Below, piece after piece: positions 45,632 to 54,271 of a DNA stretch of 64,000 bases. The stretch comes from Schaedlerella glycyrrhizinilytica_A. Lineage in GTDB: Bacteria > Bacillota > Clostridia > Lachnospirales > Lachnospiraceae. The position numbers and the translations under genes were made by a program. The notes below the pieces were generated by a model. It saw only the letters and a program-made list of their open reading frames with translations, was not told where the DNA came from and did not search any database. The stretch lies in the NCBI RefSeq assembly GCF_042852765.1, contig NZ_AP031414.1; one strand, written 5' to 3'. The stretch's first letter is position 1, and each line of letters opens with the position of its first letter.

Positions 45632-46690
45632 ATGAGTTACGATATTAAAAGAAGTGTTTCCCTGTACAGTTATCAGGATGAATATTACAACAAACAGCTT
45701 GATTTAGAAGGATGTCTGCGTGAGACAGCAAAGACAGGCGCAACAGGAGTAGAGCTTCTGGCAGAGCAGATGATCCGCAGATTCCCGCTTCCGATCGAGG
45801 ATGAAGCATTCCGTGAGCAGTGGTTCGGATGGCTGAAAAAATACAATTTGGAGCCTTCCTGCTACGATGCATTTTTGGAAAATCACATTTATGACAACCG
45901 TATGCTTTCCCTTGGCGAGCAGGTAAATATGATGAAACGTGACATCCGTCTGGCATCTATGCTCGGATTCAAAAATCTGCGTACACTTGTTTCTACTCCG
46001 ATGGATGTAATCGAAGGAAGTTTGGAATATGCAGAGAAAATGGACGTTAAGATCGGTCTGGAAGTTCACGCACCGTTCTCTTTGAACTCCGGTTGGGCTG
46101 ACGGATATATGGAAATGATCCACCGCACAGGAACAAAATATTTCGGATTTATTCCGGATATGGGTATCTTCTGTAAGAACATCCCGGATGTTTTGAGAGA
46201 TAAAGCAAGAAGAATGGGTGCATCTGAAGAATGTATTAAGATCGTAGACGATGCATATGCACAGAGAATCGAAAAAGGATTCGTAAAGATCAAATATGAT
46301 CTGGATCTTGGAAAAGCCAATATGGAATACCGTATGGCAAACGGAATGAAAGAAATGATGGAAGCTGTTGAGAAAGCAGGCGGCGGTCCGGCAGATATGA
46401 TGTACGCAGGATCTTCCTTTACATATTCTTGGTCAGATCCGCAGGATATTATCGACAATATCGATTATATTTTCCATACACATGCAAAATTCTACAATGT
46501 TCATGAAGATTACACAGAAACAGCAGTTGCAATCCCGGAAGTTGTAGAAGCATTCAAGAAAGCCGGATACAAAGGATATTTAAGTTCAGAGTACGAAGGC
46601 GGCGAGCACTTGAGAGCAGATATGGAAGTAGACAGTATCGAACAGGTAAGACGTCATCAGGAAGCAATGAGAAGAGCAATCGAAGGATAA
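45632..46690 (+). CDS. DgpC-like C-glycoside deglycosidase alpha subunit (TIM barrel)
   Basis: A 352-residue xylose-isomerase-like TIM-barrel protein. The probable divalent-metal ligands are Glu144 in GLEVHAPF, Asp176 in IPDMGIF, His282 or His284 in FHTHAKFY, and Glu320 in SSEYEGG. In the known DgpBC systems this subunit binds Mn2+ and cleaves the C-C bond of 3-oxo-C-glucosides by deprotonation at C2 and elimination of the aglycone. The ATG at 45632 follows GGAGGAAC. It is tightly coupled to the DgpB-like gene. A plain sugar epimerase is the alternative if the small partner is misidentified. Confidence 0.78.
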   Translation: MSYDIKRSVSLYSYQDEYYNKQLDLEGCLRETAKTGATGVELLAEQMIRRFPLPIEDEAFREQWFGWLKKYNLEPSCYDAFLENHIYDNRMLSLGEQVNMMKRDIRLASMLGFKNLRTLVSTPMDVIEGSLEYAEKMDVKIGLEVHAPFSLNSGWADGYMEMIHRTGTKYFGFIPDMGIFCKNIPDVLRDKARRMGASEECIKIVDDAYAQRIEKGFVKIKYDLDLGKANMEYRMANGMKEMMEAVEKAGGGPADMMYAGSSFTYSWSDPQDIIDNIDYIFHTHAKFYNVHEDYTETAVAIPEVVEAFKKAGYKGYLSSEYEGGEHLRADMEVDSIEQVRRHQEAMRRAIEG

Positions 46691-46720
46691 GAATTTTTTG
46701 TGGAAAGGAATGGACAGATT

Positions 46721-47770
46721 ATGGAAAAAATGAAATTAGGTATCGTTGGATTTGGTTTTATGGGACATTGTGACGCAGATATGATGGCTACATTTGATGA
46801 AATCGATCTTGTAGCAGTTGCAGATACAAATCCGGAACAGTTAAAAGATGCTCCGGAAGGAGTTGAAACATATGGAAGCATTGATGAAATGTTGGAAAAA
46901 GCTGACATCAATGTTGTAATGGTATCCACTCCGAACCCGAGCCACCCGGAGATGGTAAAGAAAGCGGCAGCAGCGAAAAAGCATGTTATCTGTGAAAAAC
47001 CGGCAGCAATGAGCGTTGCAGAGTTTGATGAGATGGTAGCTGCATGTAAAGAGAACGGCGTACTCTTTACAGTTCATCAGCAGAGAAGATGGGATACAGA
47101 CTATCGTATCATGAAAGAAGTCTATGATCAGAATCTGGTTGGAGATATGTATGTGATTAAATCCCAGCTTTATGGATTCAACGGAAATATGCATGACTGG
47201 CATGTATATCCGGAAATGGGCGGAGGAATGCTCTATGACTGGGGTGTTCATTTGATCGACCAGATGCTGGATATGGTAAAATCTGACATCGTATCTCTTT
47301 ATGCGGATGTGCAGAATGTTATCAATGAAAACGTAGATGACTACTTTAACATCATCATGAAATTTGCAAATGGCGTAACAGCAGAAATCGAGCTTGGAAC
47401 ATATTACCTGACTCCAAAGCGCGGATGGTTCATCGGCGGAAACAAAGGATCTGCAATGATCGATGGTTTCGCAGGAGAAGGAAAGATTGTGCGTACAGCA
47501 CACTTGCTTGAAAACGTACCTGGAAAGATCACAATGACAGCGGCAGGACCGACAAGAAGTTTTGGACCGGCTGCACCGGGACTTCTTCAGGAAGAAGCAC
47601 TTCCGGAAGTAAATGTATCGCATAGAATGTATTTTGAACATTTCTTGAAAGCATTTAACGGTGAAGAAGAAGTGATCGTAAAACCGGAACAGGTAAGACG
47701 CGTACTGTGCGTAATGGATGCTGTAAGAGAATCCGCCCGCACCGGAAAAGCGATTGAATTTGAAAAATAA
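46721..47770 (+). CDS. Second Gfo/Idh/MocA-family oxidoreductase
   Basis: A 349-residue NAD(H)-dependent oxidoreductase that differs clearly from the DgpA-like one. VGFGFMGHCDADMMA is the Rossmann start, CEKPAAMS has the catalytic Lys, and GGGMLYDWGVHLIDQML has the Asp/His pair. It begins 30 bases after the DgpC-like stop with AAAGGAA before the ATG. Two such enzymes in one locus could act on different sugars or aglycones. It could also reduce the 3-keto sugar after release and so regenerate NAD+. Inference only. Confidence 0.82.
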   Translation: MEKMKLGIVGFGFMGHCDADMMATFDEIDLVAVADTNPEQLKDAPEGVETYGSIDEMLEKADINVVMVSTPNPSHPEMVKKAAAAKKHVICEKPAAMSVAEFDEMVAACKENGVLFTVHQQRRWDTDYRIMKEVYDQNLVGDMYVIKSQLYGFNGNMHDWHVYPEMGGGMLYDWGVHLIDQMLDMVKSDIVSLYADVQNVINENVDDYFNIIMKFANGVTAEIELGTYYLTPKRGWFIGGNKGSAMIDGFAGEGKIVRTAHLLENVPGKITMTAAGPTRSFGPAAPGLLQEEALPEVNVSHRMYFEHFLKAFNGEEEVIVKPEQVRRVLCVMDAVRESARTGKAIEFEK

Positions 47771-47777
47771 TAAGATG

Positions 47778-47806
47778 TTTGGCAACAGGGAAACTTGTTG
47801 CCAAAT
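47778..47806 (+). terminator. Terminator 1 after the DgpABC-like locus
   Basis: TTTGGCAACA pairs with TGTTGCCAAA around GGGAAACT, followed by a T-rich stretch to 47814. Confidence 0.8.
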
Positions 47807-47828
47807 TGTATTTTAGGGAGAAAAAAAT

Positions 47829-47866
47829 GAAGAGAGCAAAAATAATATATGTTTTTTTGCTCTTCC
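47829..47866 (+). terminator. Terminator 2 / AT-rich hairpin
   Basis: GAAGAGAGCAAAAA (47829-47842) pairs with TTTTTTTGCTCTTC near 47852-47865. Together with the preceding hairpin it marks a firm transcript boundary before the flavoprotein gene. Confidence 0.6.
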
Positions 47867-48002
47867 GGTGAAAAAATCTCTCTTTCAGGACAAAAAACGG
47901 AACGTTTTTCATTAAAAAACAGATATTTCAAATGACAAAAAGAAAGTACAATAACAGTAAATCAAGGAACTTATTAATAGTAAAAAAAGCGAGGGAAAGA
48001 CA

Positions 48003-49454
48003 ATGGCAGATTATGAAACACAAATCGTAGTAATTGCAGGCGGACCGTCCGGGTTATCCGCAGCCGTTCAGGCAGCAGAAGACGGAGCGGAAGTCATCGT
48101 TGTAGAAAAAGCAGCAGCAGTCGGCGGAGCAGCAAACATGGGAATGGGACCGCTCGGAATCGGAACCAAATACCAGAAACAGAACATGATCGACATCAGC
48201 GTAGAAAAAGCATTTAACATGTTCATGGAATACACACACTACAATGTAGATGCAAGACTTGTAAAACGTTATTTTGAGCAGTCTGGTGAAACAATCGAAT
48301 GGCTGGAAGATATGGGTGTAGAGTTTGAAGGCGCTTTCCGTTACTTCCCGAAATCCGAAGCAACATGGCATATCGTAAAGACAGATACAGGAATCGGACC
48401 GAGAGCAGCCTCTTTCATGAATAAAACACTTTATGCAAGAGCACAGGAACTTGGCGTGAAATTCCTTCTGGAGACTCCGGCAAAGAAGATCATCAAAAAA
48501 GACGGAAAAGTAGCAGGGGTTCTGGCAACAGATAAAGATGGAAATGAAATCGAGATCGCTTGTAAAGCTGCAATCATCTGTACAGGTGGAGCAGGCTGCA
48601 ACAAACAGTTCATCGAAGAAGAAACAGGATACAAACATGGCGTAGATATGTTCAACTTCGCAATCCCGGGAATCATGGGAGACGGTCTGAAGATGGCATG
48701 GGAAGCAGGAGCAGATAAGCTTCCGGTACGTATCGAGCAGGCAGCTGCAATCGAAGGTGTTGACGATCTTCCGGGAAGTGTCGGAAACATCATGAGCCAG
48801 CCGAACCTTCTTGTAAACCTTCAGGGAAAACGTGTTATGAACGAAGATCATATGCAGAATACTACATTCCTTTCCAATGTAGCTTCTCACCAGAAAGGAA
48901 AAGTTGTAATCAGCATTATTGATTCTTCTATCGCAAAATACTACATGAGAAACGGTGTTGACAATGTCAGCCTTGTTCGTCCGGATCCGGATGTATCTGA
49001 TTTCGTTGAAGGTGTAAAGATGGCACAGGCAAACGGAAACGAAGGACTGTTCATTGCAGACAGCATTGAAGAACTTGCTGAGATGGTAGGAATCGATGTA
49101 AATAATCTTGTAGATACAGTAGACGAATACAATGATTTCTGTGACAGCACAGATGAAGAATTCTTCAAACCGAAGAAATATATGAGACCTTTGACAAAAG
49201 CTCCATACTATGCAGCACGGATCCGTCCGGGCGGATACGGAACAGTCGGCGGAATCCGCATCAATGAGAATTGTGAAGCATGTGACAAAGATTTCGAACC
49301 GGTTCCGGGACTGTATGCAGCCGGCGCTGACGCATGTAACATTTACGATGACAGCTACATGTTCCTGCTTCCGGGTAACTCCATGGGATTTGCAGTAAAT
49401 ACCGGACGTATCGCAGGTATGAGCGCAGCAGAGTATGTAGAGGATGAAGATTAA
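48003..49454 (+). CDS. Fumarate-reductase-type FAD flavoprotein
   Basis: A 483-residue FAD-binding protein of the fumarate/urocanate reductase (FrdA/FccA) superfamily. The N-terminal fold is VIAGGPSGLSAAVQAAEDGA, in which the first Gly of GxGxxG is Ala. Ala-Ala-Asn-Met loop residues, CTGGAGCNKQ and the C-terminal GLYAAGADACNIYDD with PGNSMGFAVNTGRIAG are typical. No heme (CxxCH), signal peptide or FMN-attachment motif is visible. In gut anaerobes such enzymes reduce activated C=C bonds, including plant phenolics. Its position after the DgpABC-like genes makes the aglycone a candidate substrate. The electron donor may be the Fe-S pair at 52152-55471. Confidence 0.85.
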   Translation: MADYETQIVVIAGGPSGLSAAVQAAEDGAEVIVVEKAAAVGGAANMGMGPLGIGTKYQKQNMIDISVEKAFNMFMEYTHYNVDARLVKRYFEQSGETIEWLEDMGVEFEGAFRYFPKSEATWHIVKTDTGIGPRAASFMNKTLYARAQELGVKFLLETPAKKIIKKDGKVAGVLATDKDGNEIEIACKAAIICTGGAGCNKQFIEEETGYKHGVDMFNFAIPGIMGDGLKMAWEAGADKLPVRIEQAAAIEGVDDLPGSVGNIMSQPNLLVNLQGKRVMNEDHMQNTTFLSNVASHQKGKVVISIIDSSIAKYYMRNGVDNVSLVRPDPDVSDFVEGVKMAQANGNEGLFIADSIEELAEMVGIDVNNLVDTVDEYNDFCDSTDEEFFKPKKYMRPLTKAPYYAARIRPGGYGTVGGIRINENCEACDKDFEPVPGLYAAGADACNIYDDSYMFLLPGNSMGFAVNTGRIAGMSAAEYVEDED

Positions 49455-49509
49455 TATCTGAGTGATAAACAGAAAGCCGATAAGACGGCAGAGTGTAATA
49501 AGTAAAGTG

Positions 49510-49557
49510 ACAGAGCGGGTATGACTCCTTTTTGGAAAATGTATCCGCTCTGTTTTA
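49510..49557 (+). terminator. Terminator after the flavoprotein
   Basis: ACAGAGCGGGTA pairs with TATCCGCTCTGT around a 20-base loop, followed by TTTTAAAA. Confidence 0.75.
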
Positions 49558-49598
49558 AAAAGAAGAGTTGACCTTTCAATTAGGCGGAGGCGGAAGTT

Positions 49599-49943
49599 AT
49601 GGAGGAAAGAAACAAAGAAGTAATCCGCAGATTTTATAAAGAATTTTTTAACGATCATATTGTAGAATCGGCGGATCGGTATGTGAGGGAAGATTACGTT
49701 CAGCATAACCCGGGAGTCGGACAGGGGCGAGAAGCTTTGAAACAGGCATTTGCGGAAAAATTTGAAGCACATCCTGAATTCTGCCTCGAAATCCAGATGT
49801 TGATCGCAGAAGAAAATATGATTGCGGTTTATCTGAAAAATGTCGCGCCGGACGGAACAACAAGATGTCGTGTCGTTGATATATACAGACTGGAAGAAGG
49901 GATGCTCGCAGAGCATTGGGACGTATTACAACCTTGCGAATAA
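49599..49943 (+). CDS. NTF2-like / SnoaL-type small protein
   Basis: A 114-residue cytoplasmic protein with the cone-shaped NTF2 fold. EVIRRFYKEFFNDHIVESAD, YVQHNPGVGQGREALKQAF and DIYRLEEGMLAEHWDVLQPC closely match the SnoaL-like ester cyclase/predicted-isomerase family. Members bind small aromatic or steroid ligands and catalyse cyclisation, isomerisation or dehydration, or act as binding proteins. GGCGGAGGCGG precedes the ATG. The MFS gene starts 21 bases later, which suggests one operon with the MFS and ROK genes. Confidence 0.85.
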   Translation: MEERNKEVIRRFYKEFFNDHIVESADRYVREDYVQHNPGVGQGREALKQAFAEKFEAHPEFCLEIQMLIAEENMIAVYLKNVAPDGTTRCRVVDIYRLEEGMLAEHWDVLQPCE

Positions 49944-49964
49944 AGAGGAAAAGAGGTTGAAATA

Positions 49965-51158
49965 ATGTCGGTTAGTGAGACAAATAAAAAAAATAAATCA
50001 TCGGTAAAACGGCGGGTGGCAATCAGCGTATTGATCATCGCATTTGCATTCGGATTGAATATTACGGGGATTCTTCCTGTACTTGGAATCCTGAATGAAA
50101 AATATCAGCAGTACGGAACAAGCGCCGTACAGCTTTTGCAGACGATCATATATCTGCTCTTGATCGTTGGATCGCTGATGGTTGGCTGGCTGACTACAAA
50201 GATCAGTAAGAAAAATATTACATTAATGGGATTGTTTATTGTCGGATGCTGCGGTGTGATTCCGTTTTTTCTGGAAAGTTTTGCGGTTCTTTTATTGGCG
50301 CGTATAGTGATCGGATTCGGATTTGGTATTATGGGACCGATGAATACGGCGATCATCAGTGAGTTTTTCCCGCCGGAAGAGCGTGCGGGATATATGGGAC
50401 TGCATGTTGTCGGAATGGGAATCGGGACTATGGTCGGAAATCTGCTGGGAGGAATGCTGGCAGGCATTGGCTATCGATATTTTTATCTTGTGTATTTGAT
50501 CGCATTTGCGGCAATGATCGGAGTAAAAATCGTATTGATCGAAACACCTCCTGTCAAAGTAGAAAAATCGTCGGAACTTAAATTAAATAAAATGGTGTTT
50601 GTTATTTCGTTTGCATCGTTTGTACACACCTTGTTTATCAATGCTTATAATACAAACATCGGAATTTACATTTTGCAGAATATTACCGACGATCCATCCG
50701 TGACTGGCGTGGTAACGGCAGTGAATGCAGCGTTTGCTTTGCTTGTGGGAATGTTTTTCGGAAAAATTTCCGGATTTTTTAAAACATATACATTATCATT
50801 CTCTATATTTGCGACAGCGGCAGGATATGGTGTGATCCTGTTTGTACCGGGAATGGCAGGGGTATATATTGCAAGTGCTCTTTGCGGGGTATCATTAAGC
50901 TGCTTTATGGCAATCGGTTCTTACCTGATCTCGATTTCGGTAGAACAGGAAGCTGTTGCAAAGGCAAGCGGAATGTTTTCGATCATCGGTGGAATCGGAG
51001 GACTGATCGCACCGATCTTTCTTGGAAAGGCAGCGGAACTTCTTGGTGAAAACTCGGCAAAAAATCAATTTGAGATTTCCTTTGTCGGAATGTTGATATT
51101 TGGAGTGATCGTGTTGATCGCATCGGTGAAAAAAGAAAAAAAGGAGAAAAATCAATGA
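49965..51158 (+). CDS. MFS transporter
   Basis: A 397-residue major facilitator with about 12 helices. Motif A appears as GWLTTKISKKN, and FGFGIMGPMNTAIISEFFPP lies in helix 4-5. It shares clear similarity with the MFS protein at 60184, including PVLG near the N-terminus and the NTA-x3-EFF segment. The substrate could be the glycoside or the aglycone product. Its stop overlaps the ROK kinase start by 4 bases (ATGA), so the two are translationally coupled. Confidence 0.87.
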   Translation: MSVSETNKKNKSSVKRRVAISVLIIAFAFGLNITGILPVLGILNEKYQQYGTSAVQLLQTIIYLLLIVGSLMVGWLTTKISKKNITLMGLFIVGCCGVIPFFLESFAVLLLARIVIGFGFGIMGPMNTAIISEFFPPEERAGYMGLHVVGMGIGTMVGNLLGGMLAGIGYRYFYLVYLIAFAAMIGVKIVLIETPPVKVEKSSELKLNKMVFVISFASFVHTLFINAYNTNIGIYILQNITDDPSVTGVVTAVNAAFALLVGMFFGKISGFFKTYTLSFSIFATAAGYGVILFVPGMAGVYIASALCGVSLSCFMAIGSYLISISVEQEAVAKASGMFSIIGGIGGLIAPIFLGKAAELLGENSAKNQFEISFVGMLIFGVIVLIASVKKEKKEKNQ

Positions 51159-52090
51159 AAAAGTATGGATTTGGAGTAGACATTGGAGGAACAACATGTA
51201 AGATCGGATTGTTTGATATGAGCGGTGTGATCGTTGAAAAATGGGAGATTCCGACAAACACTGAAAATAACGGAGCAGCAATTTTGGATGATGTAGCGGC
51301 TGCGGTTCTCGGAAAGATGGAAGAAAAACAGATTTCCAAAGAGGACGTACAGGGAATCGGACTTGGCGTACCGGGACCGGTCGGAGCAGACGGAACCGTA
51401 CATAAATGTGTAAACCTCGGATGGGGCGTGATCAATGTGGAACGGCTTCTGTCTGAGAAGACAGGACTTCTTGTAAAAGCCGGAAACGACGCGAATGTAG
51501 CTGCATTGGGCGAGATGTGGCAAGGCGGCGGAAAAGGGCATGAAGATGTTGTCATGGTCACACTTGGAACCGGCGTCGGCGGAGGAATCATCATCGGCGG
51601 AAAAATGATCTCCGGATTCCACGGCGCAGGCGGAGAGATCGGACACATCAAAGTTCAGGAAGATGAGACGGATACTTGCGGATGCGGAAAGAAAGGTTGT
51701 CTGGAACAGTATGCTTCCGCCACAGGAATTGTACGCATGGCAAAACAGAGACTGGAAGCAGACGATAGCGAGACCGTATTAAGAAGTCTGGAAAACCTGA
51801 CTGCAAAAGACATTTTCGATGCGGCAAAAGACGGCGATAAAATGGCAAAAGAATTGGTAGAGAAACTCTGCAAGATTTTAGGAACAGCTTTGGCAAATAT
51901 CGCATCCATCGTAGATCCGGAAGTATTCGTGATCGGAGGAGGCGTATCTCGTGCCGGAGAAATCCTGATCAACGGAATCAAGAAACATTTTACAGAACGG
52001 ACATTCCATGCTTGTGAAAAAACAGAAATCACATTGGCAACACTTGGAAATGATGCGGGAATGTACGGATGTGTGCGTCTGTTATTTTAA
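51155..52090 (+). CDS. ROK-family sugar kinase (glucokinase-like)
   Basis: A 311-residue ROK protein without the N-terminal helix-turn-helix of ROK repressors, so it is an enzyme. ATP site DIGGTTCKIGLFD, sugar site AGNDANVAALGE, phosphate loop GTGVGGGIIIGG, and zinc motif CGCGKKGCLEQYAS. Residues GEIGHIKV bring the conserved Glu-His. It likely phosphorylates glucose or a released hexose derivative with ATP. It is coupled by a 4-base overlap to the MFS carrier and sits 61 bases before the Fe-S flavoprotein, which fits handling of the sugar half of a glycoside. Confidence 0.9.
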   Translation: MKKYGFGVDIGGTTCKIGLFDMSGVIVEKWEIPTNTENNGAAILDDVAAAVLGKMEEKQISKEDVQGIGLGVPGPVGADGTVHKCVNLGWGVINVERLLSEKTGLLVKAGNDANVAALGEMWQGGGKGHEDVVMVTLGTGVGGGIIIGGKMISGFHGAGGEIGHIKVQEDETDTCGCGKKGCLEQYASATGIVRMAKQRLEADDSETVLRSLENLTAKDIFDAAKDGDKMAKELVEKLCKILGTALANIASIVDPEVFVIGGGVSRAGEILINGIKKHFTERTFHACEKTEITLATLGNDAGMYGCVRLLF

Positions 52091-52151
52091 AGGATATTTA
52101 GAAGATATTTAGTGGATTTAAAGAACAAAATGAGAAAGAGAGGTTATTGAC

Positions 52152-54266
52152 ATGGCAGTGATAACGATTGACGGAATCCGGTTAGAAGTTCCGGATAATA
52201 AAAATGTGCTGGAATGTGCGCTGGATGCAGGAATCTACATTCCACATCTGTGTCATCACAAAGATTTGAGCCCGCTTGGTTCTTGTCGGATGTGTGTGGT
52301 AGAAGTAGAGGGACAGGAAGGCGCAACGACTTCTTGTACATTAAAAGCAAAAGACGGGATGGTAATCCATACAAAAACACCAGAATTGGAAAAACTTAGA
52401 ATGTTGGCTCTGGAGCTGCTTCTGACCGGACATCCGGAAGACTGTTCCACATGTCCGAAATACGGAAACTGTGAACTTCAGACTTTGATCCAGTATATCG
52501 GACCGAAAACAGGCAGATTAAAGATGCGTACAAAAGGATTCCGTCCGCAGGAAGAAAATCCGTTGATCCTGCACGATATGAACCGTTGTGTTCTTTGCGG
52601 AAGATGTGTGCGCGCATGTAATGAACTTCGTGGAGTGAAAGTTCTTCAGTATCAGAAAAAAGAAATGGAGACTTATGTCGGAACCTTACATAACAAGCTG
52701 CTAAAAGACGCTGACTGTCGTTTCTGCGGCGCTTGTGTAGAAGTCTGTCCGACAGGAACGATTCGCGACAAATTGATGAACAGCGAAGTGAAAAAAGAAG
52801 ATGCAGTCGTACCTTGCCGTCACGCTTGTCCGGCTCACACAGATGTACCGCGTTATATCCGCCATGTGAAAAACGGAGAATTTGATGCGGCGGCAGCAGT
52901 GATCCGTGAAAAAGTTCCGTTCCCGAAAGCATTAGGATATATCTGTAATCATGTATGCGAATTGGAATGTAAGAGAAAAGAAGTAAATGAAGCAATGTCG
53001 ATCCGTAACATCAAACGTTATGCGGCTGACCATGATACCGGTTCTTACTGGAAAGGAAAAGGAAAACAGCTTGCAGATACCGGAAAGAAAGTATGCGTAG
53101 TCGGAGCAGGACCGGCAGGTCTGACAGCGGCTTACTACTTGCGCAAACAGGGACATGATGTGACTCTGAAAGAAGCGCTTCCGACAGTCGGCGGTATGAT
53201 GGCTTACGGAATCCCTTCTTATCGTCTGCCGAGAGAGATCATTGCAGAAGAAGCAAATGTGATCGAAGAGCAGGGCGTAAAGATCGAAGTGAATACAAAG
53301 GTTGAAAAACCGGCAGAACTTTTAAAAGAATATGATGCAGTACTGATGACGATCGGCGGTCACAAAGGCGTACGCCTTCCGATGGAAGGAAGCGAATTAG
53401 ACGGCGTGATTCTGAATGCGGATTTCCTGCGCAATGCAAGCATGGGAAAAGAAACCGGAATCGGAAAACGGATCATCGTTCTCGGTGGAGGAAACGTTGC
53501 ATTTGACTGTGCAAGAACCGCAAAACGTCTTGGCGCAGAAGAAATTCATCTGGCTTGTCTGGAAGCAAGAGATGTGATGACAGCAGATGAAGAAGAAATC
53601 ACACAGGCACAGGAAGAAGGAATCTTCGTACATCCGGCACAGACATTTGAACGGATCACGGGAGAAGATCATGTGACAGGTGTAGATTTCATGAATGTAA
53701 AATCCTTTACCTTTGATGAAAACCGTCGTGCGATCATCGAAAAAGAAGAAGGAAGCGAACACCATATTGATGCAGATACAGTAATCTTTGCAGTCGGACA
53801 GAGACCGGACATCACAGAAGAAGCCGGACTGGAACTGGGAAGAGGAAACAGTATCGTTGTAAAAGATATGGAAAAAGATAAGTCTACATCAGTGGAAGGT
53901 ATTTTTGCAGCAGGAGACGTGATCTACGGAACAAAATCTGTGATCATGGCAATTGAATCCGGACGTGAGGCAGCAAGCCAGATCGATAAATATCTTGGCG
54001 GTGACGGAGACATTTCTGAAAAATTGGCGCCGGAGCAGAATGCAGATCCATACATCGGACAGTGCCCGGGATTTGGATACGAAGAACGGAAAGAACCACA
54101 GATTGATAAGGCGGAAGAGCGTCAGGATAACTTTAACTTGTTCGATCACGGAATCTGCGATTCTGATATTTGCGCAGAAGCAGGACGTTGTCTGCAATGT
54201 GATCTTCGTTTGAAGATTTCCGGACCGAGACTGTGGGGCGATTTTACAGAGAATAAGGAGGCGTAA
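52152..54266 (+). CDS. NuoG-like/GltD-like multi-cluster FAD oxidoreductase
   Basis: A 704-residue fusion. It starts with a [2Fe-2S] domain (CHHKDLSPLGSCRMCVVEVE), followed by a NuoG-type His-Cys3 site (HPEDCSTCPKYGNC). Two [4Fe-4S] sites come next (CVLCGRCVRACNE, CRFCGACVEVCPTG). The rest is a GltD-like part with CRHACPAHTDVPRYI, FAD motif VVGAGPAGLTAAYYL and NAD(P)H motif VLGGGNVAFDCARTAKRLG. A C-terminal Cys pair (CDSDICAEAGRCLQCDLR) closes it. It would take electrons from NAD(P)H and feed ferredoxin-like carriers or a partner reductase in the cytoplasm. It lies 5 bases from the NuoF-like gene, so the two form a complex or electron relay. Confidence 0.88.
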   Translation: MAVITIDGIRLEVPDNKNVLECALDAGIYIPHLCHHKDLSPLGSCRMCVVEVEGQEGATTSCTLKAKDGMVIHTKTPELEKLRMLALELLLTGHPEDCSTCPKYGNCELQTLIQYIGPKTGRLKMRTKGFRPQEENPLILHDMNRCVLCGRCVRACNELRGVKVLQYQKKEMETYVGTLHNKLLKDADCRFCGACVEVCPTGTIRDKLMNSEVKKEDAVVPCRHACPAHTDVPRYIRHVKNGEFDAAAAVIREKVPFPKALGYICNHVCELECKRKEVNEAMSIRNIKRYAADHDTGSYWKGKGKQLADTGKKVCVVGAGPAGLTAAYYLRKQGHDVTLKEALPTVGGMMAYGIPSYRLPREIIAEEANVIEEQGVKIEVNTKVEKPAELLKEYDAVLMTIGGHKGVRLPMEGSELDGVILNADFLRNASMGKETGIGKRIIVLGGGNVAFDCARTAKRLGAEEIHLACLEARDVMTADEEEITQAQEEGIFVHPAQTFERITGEDHVTGVDFMNVKSFTFDENRRAIIEKEEGSEHHIDADTVIFAVGQRPDITEEAGLELGRGNSIVVKDMEKDKSTSVEGIFAAGDVIYGTKSVIMAIESGREAASQIDKYLGGDGDISEKLAPEQNADPYIGQCPGFGYEERKEPQIDKAEERQDNFNLFDHGICDSDICAEAGRCLQCDLRLKISGPRLWGDFTENKEA

Positions 54267-54271
54267 GGAAG

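Noticed and set aside
42827..47770. Inositol (iol) catabolic operon
   Set aside because: Gfo/Idh and TIM-barrel genes would fit iolG/iolE, but no iolB, iolC or iolD is present and the 131-aa DUF6379-like partner points to C-glycoside cleavage.
48054..49916. 620-codon open frame on the minus strand
   Set aside because: Antisense to the flavoprotein and NTF2-like genes; the composition (very high Cys, Phe, Ser) is a codon-bias shadow.
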